A DNA stretch of 63,170 nucleotides from an uncultured Clostridia bacterium (GTDB lineage Bacteria; Bacillota; Clostridia; UMGS1810): the NCBI GenBank assembly GCA_934454585.1, contig CAKSFP010000018.1, positions 1 to 63,170 on the forward strand, read 5' to 3'. A model generated the notes under the pieces. That model had not been told where the DNA came from and ran no database searches. It saw nothing but the letters and a program-made list of their open reading frames with translations. Both the position numbers and the translations under genes were made by a program. Shown here in pieces: positions 34,058-44,056 of this stretch (position 1 is the stretch's first letter; the number at the start of each line of letters is the position of its first letter).

Positions 34058-36637
34058 GTGAAAAGAGTCGCTTGCTTTTTATTTATTTTGGTAGCTTTTT
34101 ATACACAAAGCGTATTTGCATATAACTATCCGAATGATTTTTGGACGATTAACGCAAAGTATGAGGCGGCGCTAAACTCAAATAATTATGCGGATATTAT
34201 AAAATACGGAAATCAAATCATAAATACGATGGGCAAAGCACCGGACGGAAGAGAAAAAACGGATATTTATGTTACCCGATACAAAGAAATCGCAAAAGCA
34301 TATGCAGCTCTCGGCGATTACAACAACAGTGCTTATACATACAATTTGCTGTATAACTATGCCTCGCAATACAGTGAACATTGGGAGTATGCAAAAGGTG
34401 CAAAGGCTTATGCTTTGCAATATACTCCTTCTATCGCTATGTATACCGATAATGGCTCGTCGCCATACTTTGGGGCAAAAAATGAAAAGCACAACGGTGT
34501 TTTGTTCGGAATGTGTGCAAACGGCGGCACGAGAAGTAAATTAAAGGGCGAATCAATGCTGCTTACATATCAGGAGCTTGGAGATCATCTGCTTTCGTAT
34601 AATGTCGGAATTATGCGTGAAGCACGCTCAAAAGGCTTGGCGGTGGAATTTGCCCTAAACTGCAAGTACGAGGGTGATGATATAAAAAACATCAGGAATC
34701 TTACATCTTACCTAAAAGAAATATCGGACATGCTTGATGACTTCGAGGAGGTTCCGGTGTATCTGCGGTTTGCCGCTGAATTTGATGTGTGGGAGAATCA
34801 AACAGACGCTGAATCCTTTAAGTCGGCATTTCGCTATGTTTCAAAATATTTTAAGGACAGAAACTCAAATGCCGCAATAGTGTGGAGTCCGGCGCAGGCA
34901 TCGAATTGGTATGTGGATATTGACGACTATTATCCCGGTGACGAATATGTTGATTGGGTGGGAGTATCGCTTTATGCACAGAAATATTTCCGCGGAGATG
35001 TTCACGCAAGCGATGCAGATCAGGTGGTTTTCAAATGCGGTGCAAATTCTGATCCGGTAACGGCAATAAAAGACCTTGTTGAAACATACGGAAACAGAAA
35101 ACCGATAATGCTGTCCGAATCTGGCTGCGGACATAAGCTGATAAAAACAGGGCAGGATACAAGCGCTTTCGCTCTCCAAAGGCTGAGGGAGTATTACTCC
35201 TATTTGCCTATGGTGTATCCGCAAATTAAACTTATTGCATATTTTGACTGGTATGTGGATGCGGAAGAAGAAAAAAGCGACTATCGGCTCACAACAAACT
35301 CTGCATTGCAGAACGAGTATTTAAAACTGACAAAGAGCGAGCGGTTTATTCATAACGGATATAACGGCGGTACCGGTTTTTGCTACCGCAAGGTTACGGA
35401 CGGTATTTCCGTTGACAGCGTATTCCCTGTTTCTTGTTATGCGCACAAATATAATACAGAAATCAAAACCGTAACATATTTTATTGACGGCAATTATGTT
35501 GGAATGTCAAATGAAATTCCGTATACGGCTTATATAGACGCAAGCGGATATCAAGGCAGACACAGCCTTAAAGCGATAGCTGCCTTTTCTGACGGGCAGA
35601 CGCTTGTTACGGAGTCGGTTATAAATATAAACGGAAACAGTGACAACATTTCTGTGAGAATTTCGGGAGAAAAGGTTGATTTTGACCGTGATCCCGTACT
35701 GTATAATGACAGAACAATGGTGCCTATGCGAAAAATTTTTGAAAATTTAGGCGCAAGGGTTGAATGGGATAATGCTTCGCAGACTGCAACAGGTACTAAA
35801 GGCGACAGAAAGGTGAAAGTAACTGTCGGCAGCAAGCTGATGTATGTAAACAGCAAGGAAATAACGCTGGACACTTCACCTATAGTGATGTCAGACAGAA
35901 CACTTGTGCCGATCCGTGCGGTTGCGGAAGGACTTGGCTGCGATGTGGACTGGATAGAACGGACAAGCACTGTTGAAATAGAACCGAAGATATTCAGGTG
36001 GTCAGAATGGACAGATGAGTTACCGAGCTATGTTGATGAAGATTTGTACTATATAGAAGAATCAGAAGAGTATAGGTATAGAACTCGTGATAAAGAATAC
36101 TTCACGCGTGACCGGAGAATATACAGCTTGAATTATGTAAGATGTGACACATCATACGGGAATTGGAGCGAATGGCAGAGAAATTACATATCTGAAACGG
36201 ATAACAACGAAGTTGAAACACGCACTCAATCCTCCCCGAAAAGATACCATTATACACATTATTGTACCGGTAACATCGGTGATAGTAATACCAGATACCA
36301 CAGTGGAAATTATAAGTTTAATGAAGCTTGCAGTTATCACGACTTGGGTTGGTTTGATAGTCCTCTTCCCTATTCTGAAGATAGCGACAATGATTATACT
36401 TATTATGAAAACGGGAATAAATACCGTTGTTCAAATTCGTGCTGGCGCTGGTATCTTGCCGAAACCTCTGGTGGAAATTATACTGAATATCGTTCAAGGT
36501 CTGTATACAGAACATATGTCTATTGGGAATGGGGCGACTGGTCAGATTGGTCAGAATGGAGTGATGATGACTACGGATATTACGATAGTAGCGTTGATGA
36601 GGAAGAAAGAACGGTTTATAGATATAAAGAAAAATAA
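34058..36637 (+). CDS. Secreted GH26-like glycoside hydrolase with stalk domain
   Basis: An 859-residue secreted protein: signal peptide VACFLFILVAFYTQSVFA, then a short helical region. A GH26-like barrel (about residues 130-430) follows with candidate acid/base Glu in LRFAAEFDVW, WVGVSLYAQKYF and candidate nucleophile Glu in PIMLSESGCGH. An Ig-like module and a copper-amine-oxidase-N (stalk) domain with RTMVPMRKIFENLGARVEW and RTLVPIRAVAEGLG come next. The last 200 residues are rich in Trp, Tyr, Ser and Asp with repeated WSEW/WSDW. GTG start after GGAGGA. GH26 enzymes cleave beta-mannans or mixed-linkage glucans; the substrate here is open. Confidence 0.78.
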   Translation: MKRVACFLFILVAFYTQSVFAYNYPNDFWTINAKYEAALNSNNYADIIKYGNQIINTMGKAPDGREKTDIYVTRYKEIAKAYAALGDYNNSAYTYNLLYNYASQYSEHWEYAKGAKAYALQYTPSIAMYTDNGSSPYFGAKNEKHNGVLFGMCANGGTRSKLKGESMLLTYQELGDHLLSYNVGIMREARSKGLAVEFALNCKYEGDDIKNIRNLTSYLKEISDMLDDFEEVPVYLRFAAEFDVWENQTDAESFKSAFRYVSKYFKDRNSNAAIVWSPAQASNWYVDIDDYYPGDEYVDWVGVSLYAQKYFRGDVHASDADQVVFKCGANSDPVTAIKDLVETYGNRKPIMLSESGCGHKLIKTGQDTSAFALQRLREYYSYLPMVYPQIKLIAYFDWYVDAEEEKSDYRLTTNSALQNEYLKLTKSERFIHNGYNGGTGFCYRKVTDGISVDSVFPVSCYAHKYNTEIKTVTYFIDGNYVGMSNEIPYTAYIDASGYQGRHSLKAIAAFSDGQTLVTESVININGNSDNISVRISGEKVDFDRDPVLYNDRTMVPMRKIFENLGARVEWDNASQTATGTKGDRKVKVTVGSKLMYVNSKEITLDTSPIVMSDRTLVPIRAVAEGLGCDVDWIERTSTVEIEPKIFRWSEWTDELPSYVDEDLYYIEESEEYRYRTRDKEYFTRDRRIYSLNYVRCDTSYGNWSEWQRNYISETDNNEVETRTQSSPKRYHYTHYCTGNIGDSNTRYHSGNYKFNEACSYHDLGWFDSPLPYSEDSDNDYTYYENGNKYRCSNSCWRWYLAETSGGNYTEYRSRSVYRTYVYWEWGDWSDWSEWSDDDYGYYDSSVDEEERTVYRYKEK

Positions 36638-36666
36638 AGTATACTGTTTTGGTGGTGGAAAGCATT

Positions 36667-37446
36667 TTGAAAGATGAAAATATTATAAATCGCCGCGCAA
36701 TTGTTTATTGGGGATCACCCTTGAAACTTTCAGATAAAGCATTTGAAGTTAGAATAGTAAATGATGACGGAGATTTTGCTGTACTTATTGATACTGAAAA
36801 ATGTCAAGCCAATGAGATATTATATTATGACAGTTACTATAATTTGTGGATTGATAACACTGATGAGACAAATAAGTACATCGTGGATTATGAAGAAATC
36901 TACTGTAATGTAAACTACAATCCAAACCGAGAAGCACTGAAGAAATTTATAAAAAATGGTCCGAAGCTTGATATAAGTATTGCTGCAAAGGTACATAACA
37001 TAAAAAAAGATGAAAATGGTACAACATTTTCCCTTATTAGTGATAATGATGAGTATTCGGAGTGCATTATACCATCTGAAATTAAAATGGATCAGGAGAT
37101 TATGCAGAACAAAAAATATCAGGTAAATGGATTGCTGACTGCTTCCAAATTATATGTATACAACATAGAAAGAGTTCCGTTTGATTCAGCAATAATACGG
37201 GATAACGGAGATCTTTATATCAGATATGTTGGTAAGGCTAAATTTTATAAAGCATCATCATGTGATAAAAAATTATTTAATTTCAAAATCATTGATGGTC
37301 TTAATGAAATGGATGCAGTAATAGATTCCCATAGTATCAAAAGTGATTTTGAAATACTTGACGATGGTGTTGAATATGAGTTTTTATGCAGATTGGAAAA
37401 GATGGGTGTCTGCGTAAAAAAGATTAACAAAATAAATCAAAAGTGA
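36667..37446 (+). CDS. Uncharacterised beta-rich protein
   Basis: A 259-residue protein starting at TTG after GGTGGTGG (36651-36658); an in-frame TTG at 36649 is an alternative. It is rich in beta strands with no signal peptide or membrane helix. The segments DISIAAKVHNIKKDENGTTFSLIS and DLYIRYVGKAKFYKASS suggest repeated small barrels. It starts about 30 nt after the hydrolase gene and precedes a terminator-like hairpin. No family recognised. Confidence 0.65.
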   Translation: MKDENIINRRAIVYWGSPLKLSDKAFEVRIVNDDGDFAVLIDTEKCQANEILYYDSYYNLWIDNTDETNKYIVDYEEIYCNVNYNPNREALKKFIKNGPKLDISIAAKVHNIKKDENGTTFSLISDNDEYSECIIPSEIKMDQEIMQNKKYQVNGLLTASKLYVYNIERVPFDSAIIRDNGDLYIRYVGKAKFYKASSCDKKLFNFKIIDGLNEMDAVIDSHSIKSDFEILDDGVEYEFLCRLEKMGVCVKKINKINQK

Positions 37447-37453
37447 GTATGCC

Positions 37454-37489
37454 AAAAAACTGATGCAGAAAATTAATGACAGTTTTTTT
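37454..37489 (+). terminator. Terminator-like hairpin
   Basis: AAAAAACTG (37454-37462) and CAGTTTTTT (from 37480) with T run to 37488. The stem is AT-rich, so it may be partial or bidirectional. It lies in a 120-nt gap, suggesting a break in the long gene run here. Confidence 0.5.
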
Positions 37490-37569
37490 GTTAAAGCTGA
37501 ATGAAATTTTGTGTTATGAAATTTGCGAAATGATGAAGTTTATATTGTCGAATGAAGGCGGTGCTTTAA

Positions 37570-38733
37570 ATGATACATAGAATGAAACTTAACAATGATC
37601 CCTACGAGCTTATAAAAAAAGGCACAAAAAAGATTGAATTAAGACTTAATGATAATAAGAGAAGGAAAATTAAAGCAGGCGACACATTGCTTTTTATTAA
37701 CACAAAAACGCAAAAATGGATTGCGACAACTGTTGCAAAAAAATATGTTGCACCATCATTTGAAGAATTATTTTCGCATATTAACAACAAAGAAATATTG
37801 GGATTTAGCGGTGATGTAAGCAAATCTGATATGGTTAATGGTATGCGCCGTTACTACAGTGAAGAGAGAGAAAAAGCGATCGGCGTTGTGGGAATTGAAA
37901 TAAATTCACCGACAACGGAAATGGATTTTCCCGTAAAATGCGAAGCTGGGCAATTAAAGTATGTTGTTGTTGCGGCGGTTTATGAGAATAAGCTTGTATT
38001 TTGTAAACATAAGTTCAGAAATACAGTCGAATTGCCGGGAGGACATATAGAGGAAGGAGAAACGCCTGAAGAGGCAGCGATAAGAGAATTATACGAAGAA
38101 ACCAGCATAGAAAGTATTGGGAGAATGCAGCCGATAGCACCGTATCGTGCTTGTGACGCGAAAAATCCCTTAAAGGGTGCATGCGGAATGTTGTTTGTAA
38201 CGCAGGTAAAAGAACTGCCAAAGGCAATGCCTGATTTTGAAATGGAAAAAATTGAATTGGTGGATATATTACCTTATAAGGAGAATTGGCGGTGGATTTA
38301 TCCTGACTTGCCTCGAAATTTAACTTATTTTGAGATATATAATGTAATTTTATATTATATTCAACGAATGACAGTCAACGGAGACTTGCTATGTGAGGTT
38401 CCGGCTCCTATAGACTATTACAGCAGACTAAAAGCTTATGAGGAGGATGTTTGCATTGACTACGAGCATTTTGATGCAGAAGATTTTTTCTTCAATGTAA
38501 TAATGAGAGTAGACTGTGTTGACTATGCAGCGGTGTTAGATAATGTTGCAGCGACAGAAGAAAACTATCTTTCGGTGAAAAATGCTTTAATGTATACTGG
38601 TGATATAATTGAGTATTTACAGCTATTGGTTGATAAATACGGTGCGGATAAAGTGCGTTCAGATTATGAATTGATGCGAAAGATTAACGAAACATTTGAA
38701 AAAGAATGTATTGAACAGATATTGGGGAGATAA
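37570..38733 (+). CDS. ASCH domain-Nudix hydrolase fusion protein
   Basis: A 387-residue protein. Residues 1-115 form an ASCH (PUA-like) domain: HRMKLNNDPYELIKKGTKKIELRL, IKAGDTLLFIN, IGVVGIEI. Residues 130-270 form a Nudix hydrolase whose box GGHIEEGETPEEAAIRELYE plus ETSIE matches GX5EX7REUXEEXGU, with Thr at the usual Gly position. A C-terminal helical region of 110 residues is unassigned. ASCH domains bind RNA or nucleotides; Nudix enzymes cleave nucleoside diphosphates linked to X. In this setting an ADP-ribose or RNA-end substrate is plausible. The next gene starts 4 nt after the stop. Confidence 0.85.
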   Translation: MIHRMKLNNDPYELIKKGTKKIELRLNDNKRRKIKAGDTLLFINTKTQKWIATTVAKKYVAPSFEELFSHINNKEILGFSGDVSKSDMVNGMRRYYSEEREKAIGVVGIEINSPTTEMDFPVKCEAGQLKYVVVAAVYENKLVFCKHKFRNTVELPGGHIEEGETPEEAAIRELYEETSIESIGRMQPIAPYRACDAKNPLKGACGMLFVTQVKELPKAMPDFEMEKIELVDILPYKENWRWIYPDLPRNLTYFEIYNVILYYIQRMTVNGDLLCEVPAPIDYYSRLKAYEEDVCIDYEHFDAEDFFFNVIMRVDCVDYAAVLDNVAATEENYLSVKNALMYTGDIIEYLQLLVDKYGADKVRSDYELMRKINETFEKECIEQILGR

Positions 38734-38736
38734 AAG

Positions 38737-39150
38737 ATGACGCAGGCGGAAAAGTTTATGAACGCCATTTACAAGGCGGAGAACGGCGATGTTCGGGAAC
38801 TGATGAGTCTACGGGATAATACAGTGTATATTGATGACGGTGACGATGATGACTATTATGTGACAATACAATTCATGAAAAAGTGTTACCGGGACAACAA
38901 ACTCGGACTCTTAAAGAAAATAATAAAAATAGATCCGTTTCTTATGACGAGTGATATGGTGGATACTTCTGTTTTAACTTATGTTTTCGAAAATGCCGCA
39001 AAAGATATGGAAAAAGCAATTAGCGTATTAGATTGCGTGCCTTTAAAATATATGAAAGATAAGTTCTTCTATAATGAATCGCCATATGAGTTGATGCGAA
39101 GAATACCGAACACAGAATTAATGAAATACCTTGAGAGCCGAGAGGCGTAA
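38737..39150 (+). CDS. Uncharacterised helical protein (137 aa)
   Basis: A 137-residue acidic helical protein, 3 nt after the Nudix gene and preceded by GGGGAGATAAAAG. It has an acidic turn (DDGDDDDYY) and pairs of helices reminiscent of degenerate ankyrin-type repeats (NGDVRELMSLRDN, LLKKIIKIDPFLMTSDMVD, SPYELMRRIPNTELMKYL). Function unknown; likely co-translated with the Nudix protein. Confidence 0.65.
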   Translation: MTQAEKFMNAIYKAENGDVRELMSLRDNTVYIDDGDDDDYYVTIQFMKKCYRDNKLGLLKKIIKIDPFLMTSDMVDTSVLTYVFENAAKDMEKAISVLDCVPLKYMKDKFFYNESPYELMRRIPNTELMKYLESREA

Positions 39151-39182
39151 TAAATATAGGAAGGCTAAAGGTGTGAATATAT

Positions 39183-41486
39183 ATGCGAGAGGCAATTACA
39201 AAGGAAAAAATAGAAAAACTAAAAGAAAAAGTTGAGTTGCAAAGGAAAAGATTTAATGGCAAAGAGTATATAGCTGTTGTCGGAAAAGTTGAACTTCCAA
39301 GCTTATTCATGCCGAATGATGATGCTATAAATATGTATATTGATTTCGGAGGTAAAAAACATATTGCATTATTAAATCCGAATAACATAAAATTCTGTGA
39401 CACATTACTTGCCGATGAAAGAAAGTACGAATTTATATGCGAGGAAACTCCGGAAATGCTTGTGGTGAAATGGTATTCCTCTGAAACAAGAGCAAATAAG
39501 GATGATGCTGACTATGATGAGGAAGTGGATAATATTTTGCGCGAGGTTGACGAGGAACTTTTTAATTTGGTTTGTATGCTTTATGAGGGCGAAAACTTTG
39601 CCTTTATAAATTTTGAGGAATATGCGGAAGTGATGGATTATGAACAATGCGGTGAAGAAACGAAAATCCGGATAAAAAAACACGGAATTGAGTATGAATG
39701 TATATATGACAATGATATGCCGCATAAGTCCGAACCTGAAAAATTAGAGGTGGGTAAAGTATTGTTTTTTGAAGGTGTATTTGTTTACGATAAAATATAC
39801 CTAAAGAATATATACGATAAAAAAACTGCACATTTCTTGAAAAATTTTAACAGATTGTCTGACAAGCAGAAAAAAGAAATAAATCATATCATGCAGACCG
39901 GTTCAAAATTTGAACTGGTGAATTATGAAGAAATTTCGGCATTTGTCAGCACGCCTGCAATGTATGAAAAATATGAGTTAATCAAGGAATATTACCCTAC
40001 TGATGTTCAGAAAGCTGTAGAGATAACAAAAGCGGATACAACAATTCGCAGGACACACGAAAGAGATGTACTGAACATATTGGTTAATACAACTTGGAAT
40101 AATGGCATAAGTGTAAATACGGATTATGAGTATCTTATGAACAGATTGAACGAGCAATTTTATGGTCAGCACAGCTTAAAGGATGAAGCAATAAAAATTA
40201 TTCTCAGTTATGCGAATAAGAAGAAAAATAAAGGAATGTCTATATTATTGCACGGTCCATCCGGAGTGGGAAAAACATCGCTCTTTCGTGCAGCCTTTGA
40301 AGCTGCAGGTATTCCTGTAAAGAAAATTCCGTTGAATGGTGCAGAGGCAATGTCAATAACAGGATCTCCGAGAATCTATGAAAATGCAACAGCAGGGTTG
40401 ATAGCAAAGGCTATACATAAAATCGGTAATATGGGAGCTATTATTCTGGACGAAGTTGATAAAATGATTGAAGCACGGGACAGTTCCATAACTGCATTGT
40501 GCGAATTGCTTGATCCAAATGAAGGCTTTACGGATAACCTCATTGAAAGTGAGCTGGATATTTCAAATATTATATTTGTCTTGACGGCAAACAATATTTC
40601 TGCTATTCCGAATTCGATAATAGACAGGGTACACAAAATATATGTCAGCGGATACACCACAGACGAAAAAACAGAGATAGTGAGATATGTTATTGCGAAA
40701 AAAATTCAAAACTACGAACTGAAGAGAGAATTAATATGGACTGATGATGCAATTTCTTTGATAGCAAAATATACAGTGGATAATGGTGCTCGTGGTATTG
40801 AGAAGAATATCGATTCAATACTCAGAAATGTCTTGAAAGTCTTGTCTGTGGATATTGAAACAGTTGAAGATTGTAACAATAACAGTGGGATTGTGATTGA
40901 TGAACCATTTGTCAAAAAAAGTTTAGGCTCGGAGCATACAAATAGCGCAAATGCTGTGAAAAGCTTTCAACCGGGCATGACAAAGGCACTTGGTATAATA
41001 GGAAACACGGGAATGACTTTCCTGGTTCAAATTACGGACAACCCTTACGGCATATCTGATGAGATAACAGGATTACCAAAACAATCGACTATAGATAGTA
41101 TAAAGATTGCTAAGTTGTTAGTGAGCAAAAAGCTGAAAAAAGAGCTGCCGCGATTGCATATTTCCTTTTCTTGCGGAGGTATAGATAAGGAAGGGCCATC
41201 AGCCGGTGCGGCAATTTTTGGTGCATTGTATTCATGCTTGATTGGAAAAACAATAGATCCCAAAATCGCATTAACGGGCGAGATTGATATATTTTCAAAT
41301 GTCCTTCCCGTTGGTGCAATAGAAACAAAAATCGCCGCAGCTCAGGACGATGGATGCACAACAGTTATTATACCTGAAGCGAATTACAGGTGGCTTGTTG
41401 ATGGAAATAAACTTGAAAGATATAAGTGTAAAATCGTTTCGGTATCAACATGCGATGAAATCTGCAAAATATTGTTTTGTAATTAA
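39183..41486 (+). CDS. Lon-like ATP-dependent protease
   Basis: A 767-residue protein. The first 300 residues do not look like the usual Lon substrate domain and contain acidic and beta segments. The AAA+ module has Walker A HGPSGVGKTS (about residue 358), Walker B AIILDEVDKM and an arginine-finger-like IIDRVHKIYVSG. The protease domain has the Ser-Lys dyad: S673 in DKEGPSAGAA and K716 in VGAIETKIAAA, 43 residues apart as in canonical Lon. It is probably an active serine peptidase with a specialised recognition domain. The start lacks a strong ribosome binding site. Confidence 0.87.
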   Translation: MREAITKEKIEKLKEKVELQRKRFNGKEYIAVVGKVELPSLFMPNDDAINMYIDFGGKKHIALLNPNNIKFCDTLLADERKYEFICEETPEMLVVKWYSSETRANKDDADYDEEVDNILREVDEELFNLVCMLYEGENFAFINFEEYAEVMDYEQCGEETKIRIKKHGIEYECIYDNDMPHKSEPEKLEVGKVLFFEGVFVYDKIYLKNIYDKKTAHFLKNFNRLSDKQKKEINHIMQTGSKFELVNYEEISAFVSTPAMYEKYELIKEYYPTDVQKAVEITKADTTIRRTHERDVLNILVNTTWNNGISVNTDYEYLMNRLNEQFYGQHSLKDEAIKIILSYANKKKNKGMSILLHGPSGVGKTSLFRAAFEAAGIPVKKIPLNGAEAMSITGSPRIYENATAGLIAKAIHKIGNMGAIILDEVDKMIEARDSSITALCELLDPNEGFTDNLIESELDISNIIFVLTANNISAIPNSIIDRVHKIYVSGYTTDEKTEIVRYVIAKKIQNYELKRELIWTDDAISLIAKYTVDNGARGIEKNIDSILRNVLKVLSVDIETVEDCNNNSGIVIDEPFVKKSLGSEHTNSANAVKSFQPGMTKALGIIGNTGMTFLVQITDNPYGISDEITGLPKQSTIDSIKIAKLLVSKKLKKELPRLHISFSCGGIDKEGPSAGAAIFGALYSCLIGKTIDPKIALTGEIDIFSNVLPVGAIETKIAAAQDDGCTTVIIPEANYRWLVDGNKLERYKCKIVSVSTCDEICKILFCN

Positions 41487-41525
41487 GCAGTGATTTGTTG
41501 AAATTGATTTGGAGGGAAAGTACTA

Positions 41526-41816
41526 ATGAATAAATGCTGTGTTTGCGGAAAAATGACAGAAGATCTCTTCATTGCACAGGGCGGTTATGGTTCGTACTCA
41601 TTTTCGTGTTGCTTAGATTGTCTTTCAAAGCATTTAGAACCATACGAAATGCTTACTTATCACGGTGGATTTGCAAAAGTTGCGTTGAAACGATATCCGC
41701 ATAATATGCAGGAAAAATATATTAAAAACATAAGAGCAAATCTGGAATTTTATAATAAAACAGATGAAGAGTTTTTGGAAGATTGCAGACGAAATATAGA
41801 AATGTTCAAAGAATGA
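41526..41816 (+). CDS. Small cysteine-rich zinc-binding protein
   Basis: A 96-residue protein with CCVCG near the N terminus and SFSCCLDC about 25 residues later, enough for a treble-clef or zinc-ribbon site. The C-terminal half is helical (IKNIRANLEFYNKTDEEFLED). The start follows GGAGGGAAAG, 40 nt after the Lon-like gene. It might be a substrate adaptor; this is inference from position only. Confidence 0.68.
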   Translation: MNKCCVCGKMTEDLFIAQGGYGSYSFSCCLDCLSKHLEPYEMLTYHGGFAKVALKRYPHNMQEKYIKNIRANLEFYNKTDEEFLEDCRRNIEMFKE

Positions 41817-41817
41817 A

Positions 41818-42222
41818 ATGAGGTTAATGATGTTTTGTGGAAACAAAAATGAAGAAATTTGCAATGAAAATGTTTGTATTCCGTATGAACTGACAAATAA
41901 ATGTCAAATGCTTGTGGTAAATGAAGATGGTATAGTGCTTATCAAATTATGGCCTAACAATGCCACGATCAATGACTATTATTTAGATACAGCAACAGTT
42001 CTTCAAAAAGAAGAAATACAACTTAATAAAAATATATTTCATGTTCCCGAAATATTTTTAAGGTATATAAAAATGGATATGGAAGTTGTGATATGCGGAG
42101 TCGGAGATCATATAGAAATTATAAACGCAAGTGACTTTGAAAAAATGTTTAACGGCAAAGAAAGTATTCTGGAGAAAATCTTAAGCGAATTTTATTATGA
42201 AGGGGTGCAGGATTATGAATGA
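41818..42222 (+). CDS. Uncharacterised small protein (134 aa)
   Basis: A 134-residue mixed alpha/beta protein one nucleotide after the preceding stop; ATGs at 41827 and 41830 are alternative starts behind GAGGTT. Visible segments are MLVVNEDGIVLIKLWPNNATI and MEVVICGVGDHIEIINASDF. The stop overlaps the next start. No family recognised. Confidence 0.62.
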   Translation: MRLMMFCGNKNEEICNENVCIPYELTNKCQMLVVNEDGIVLIKLWPNNATINDYYLDTATVLQKEEIQLNKNIFHVPEIFLRYIKMDMEVVICGVGDHIEIINASDFEKMFNGKESILEKILSEFYYEGVQDYE

Positions 42223-43129
42223 TATGTGTACATACCGTAAAAGAGTTTTTTTGGTATCAGGAATTATTTTTTTGATTATATTGATATCGAAATTATTTGT
42301 GTATTCAAGTAAGTCTTGGATGTTTTCGGAGTGGTATACAAATATATTGTTTTTTGCAAGTATGGGTGCGGTAATTTCCGGCATGGTATATATGTTGCTT
42401 GCAAAATTGGGGAAGCTTTTTTACAGACGCGAGATAATTTGTTTTGTGGCATTCTTGATTTGTGAGGCAGTAAGCCGGGGGTTTAAGTGGTTTTGTATTG
42501 TGCATATGGGAAACAGATACTATGATCCGGCATATGGACTGTTATATGGGTTAATTGCGGCATTGACTTGTGTTGTAACCTTGTTGCTTGCTGAACGGAA
42601 TGGATATTATCCGGAATCGGAAGAGAAAAGCCATACGAAAAAATGTGAAATTGATGAATCAAGGATATCATACTCTTTGCTCAATGGTAAATTGGATAAC
42701 AGAGCAATAAATTTTCGCTTTGAAAGAGAGTTTTATGCTAATAGGAATGTGGCATCTTTAAGTAATAAAGCAATAGCAGGAAAGTGTGGTTTTAATGCAA
42801 TTGAAAAATACGGTATCATAAGTCCGGATGAAAAGTTCTATTATATTTCATATGATAATATATTGTTTGGATATTTTTTGACTGAAGAAAATGAAAACAG
42901 CTCTATTGTAAACATAAAGGAAATCAGTTTCCCGATGGAAGTGTTCGGAAGAGTGGTTTTGCAGCATTTTTTTGAGGATAAGAAAGGTGCAAAATTTAGA
43001 ATTGTAGTTGAAAACATATATAAAGATGTTATTTTTTCTGTTATAGAAAATGTAGCTTCCAAATATCTTGTTTTAACCGAAAATGATAAGCCTGAAGTTG
43101 AGTTTACTGCTGATTTATTAAGAGTGTGA
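42215..43129 (+). CDS. Membrane protein with cytoplasmic C-terminal domain, paralogue A
   Basis: A 304-residue protein. Four membrane helices lie in the first 135 residues (LVSGIIFLIILISKLFVY, ILFFASMGAVISGMVYMLL, EIICFVAFLICEAVSRGF, LIAALTCVVTLLLAE). A cytoplasmic domain of about 165 residues follows with KFYYISYDNILFGYFLTEENE, somewhat like an acetyltransferase beta sheet. It starts at the ATG overlapping the previous stop. It shares layout with the next gene, so the two are paralogues and may form a heteromer. Confidence 0.68.
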   Translation: MNDMCTYRKRVFLVSGIIFLIILISKLFVYSSKSWMFSEWYTNILFFASMGAVISGMVYMLLAKLGKLFYRREIICFVAFLICEAVSRGFKWFCIVHMGNRYYDPAYGLLYGLIAALTCVVTLLLAERNGYYPESEEKSHTKKCEIDESRISYSLLNGKLDNRAINFRFEREFYANRNVASLSNKAIAGKCGFNAIEKYGIISPDEKFYYISYDNILFGYFLTEENENSSIVNIKEISFPMEVFGRVVLQHFFEDKKGAKFRIVVENIYKDVIFSVIENVASKYLVLTENDKPEVEFTADLLRV

Positions 43130-43151
43130 CGAGTCGAAACGGAGGACAAAA

Positions 43152-44045
43152 ATGACAGATAAGACGCTGAAAAGAATTAATAAAATCATATTGACTATTG
43201 CTTTTATTTTTACGATTTCTATTGGATGTTTCATGATTGCCTATGGCTATGACAGTATAATATGGCTTGTAATGATGTTGGGTTTATCTGCGTTTATCGG
43301 ATCTGCAATTAATGTATTTTTTAATTGCACACATAAAGTTGATCAATGTAGAAGGATTGCATGGATTTCCTCTTGCATAATGGCATTAGTGAGTTTTGTA
43401 ATAGAATTCACACTTATATGGCATATTAGCTCAGAAATGTTTACCAAGCACTATGATTTCGCCTATCCAACTTTGACCGGAATAACCTGCGGACTGATAA
43501 CATTAACAATACAGTTATGGACAATAAAACACCCTCGTTATAACAAAGAACTTGGTTTTTGTGAAATAATTCATGATAACATTTCGCTCAATAAGCTTTC
43601 TATAAAAAAAGTCGAAAAAATTTCTGACGAATTCATGAATATGCGGCACGAGCAACATATATTGTTCAAAAATGCAGAGTATCTTGATTATGACAAAGAT
43701 CCTGCCAATAGCTACAAAGAGGATATATGCAATCATAATGTAGATAAGTATATTATTTACTACGATGATGTTGTAGTGGGCTATATTTTAGCATATGTAA
43801 CGAATGATGAGTTATATGTTAAGGAGTGCTATATTTCCGAGTCAGTAACACCTTATTATGCAGAAATGTATCTTGCGATAACACAACTCTTTGATCTGTA
43901 TCCTAAGAAAAAAATAAATGTAACACTGCCGCAAAATTATGACTATATAAGAAAGGTTATTGAAATAATTATTTTGGGATATAGAGATGAGTGTTATTAT
44001 GATGTTCAGGAAGATGGTATGCATATTATTGCAGAAGCTTTTTAA
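43152..44045 (+). CDS. Membrane protein with cytoplasmic C-terminal domain, paralogue B
   Basis: A 297-residue protein with four membrane helices (IILTIAFIFTISIGCFMIAY, IIWLVMMLGLSAFIGSAI, IAWISSCIMALVSFVIEF, TLTGITCGLITLTIQLW) and a soluble C-terminal domain containing YIIYYDDVVVGYILAYV, parallel to YDNILFGYF in paralogue A. The start follows GGAGGACAAAA. It is followed by a broken reading frame. Function unknown. Confidence 0.68.
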   Translation: MTDKTLKRINKIILTIAFIFTISIGCFMIAYGYDSIIWLVMMLGLSAFIGSAINVFFNCTHKVDQCRRIAWISSCIMALVSFVIEFTLIWHISSEMFTKHYDFAYPTLTGITCGLITLTIQLWTIKHPRYNKELGFCEIIHDNISLNKLSIKKVEKISDEFMNMRHEQHILFKNAEYLDYDKDPANSYKEDICNHNVDKYIIYYDDVVVGYILAYVTNDELYVKECYISESVTPYYAEMYLAITQLFDLYPKKKINVTLPQNYDYIRKVIEIIILGYRDECYYDVQEDGMHIIAEAF

Positions 44046-44056
44046 AATCAAATACA

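Noticed and set aside
36144..36677. Long alternative frame inside the GH26-like gene
   Set aside because: It is a shadow of the Tyr/Ser/Asp-rich tail in another frame, with Ile/Thr-rich low complexity and no start signal.
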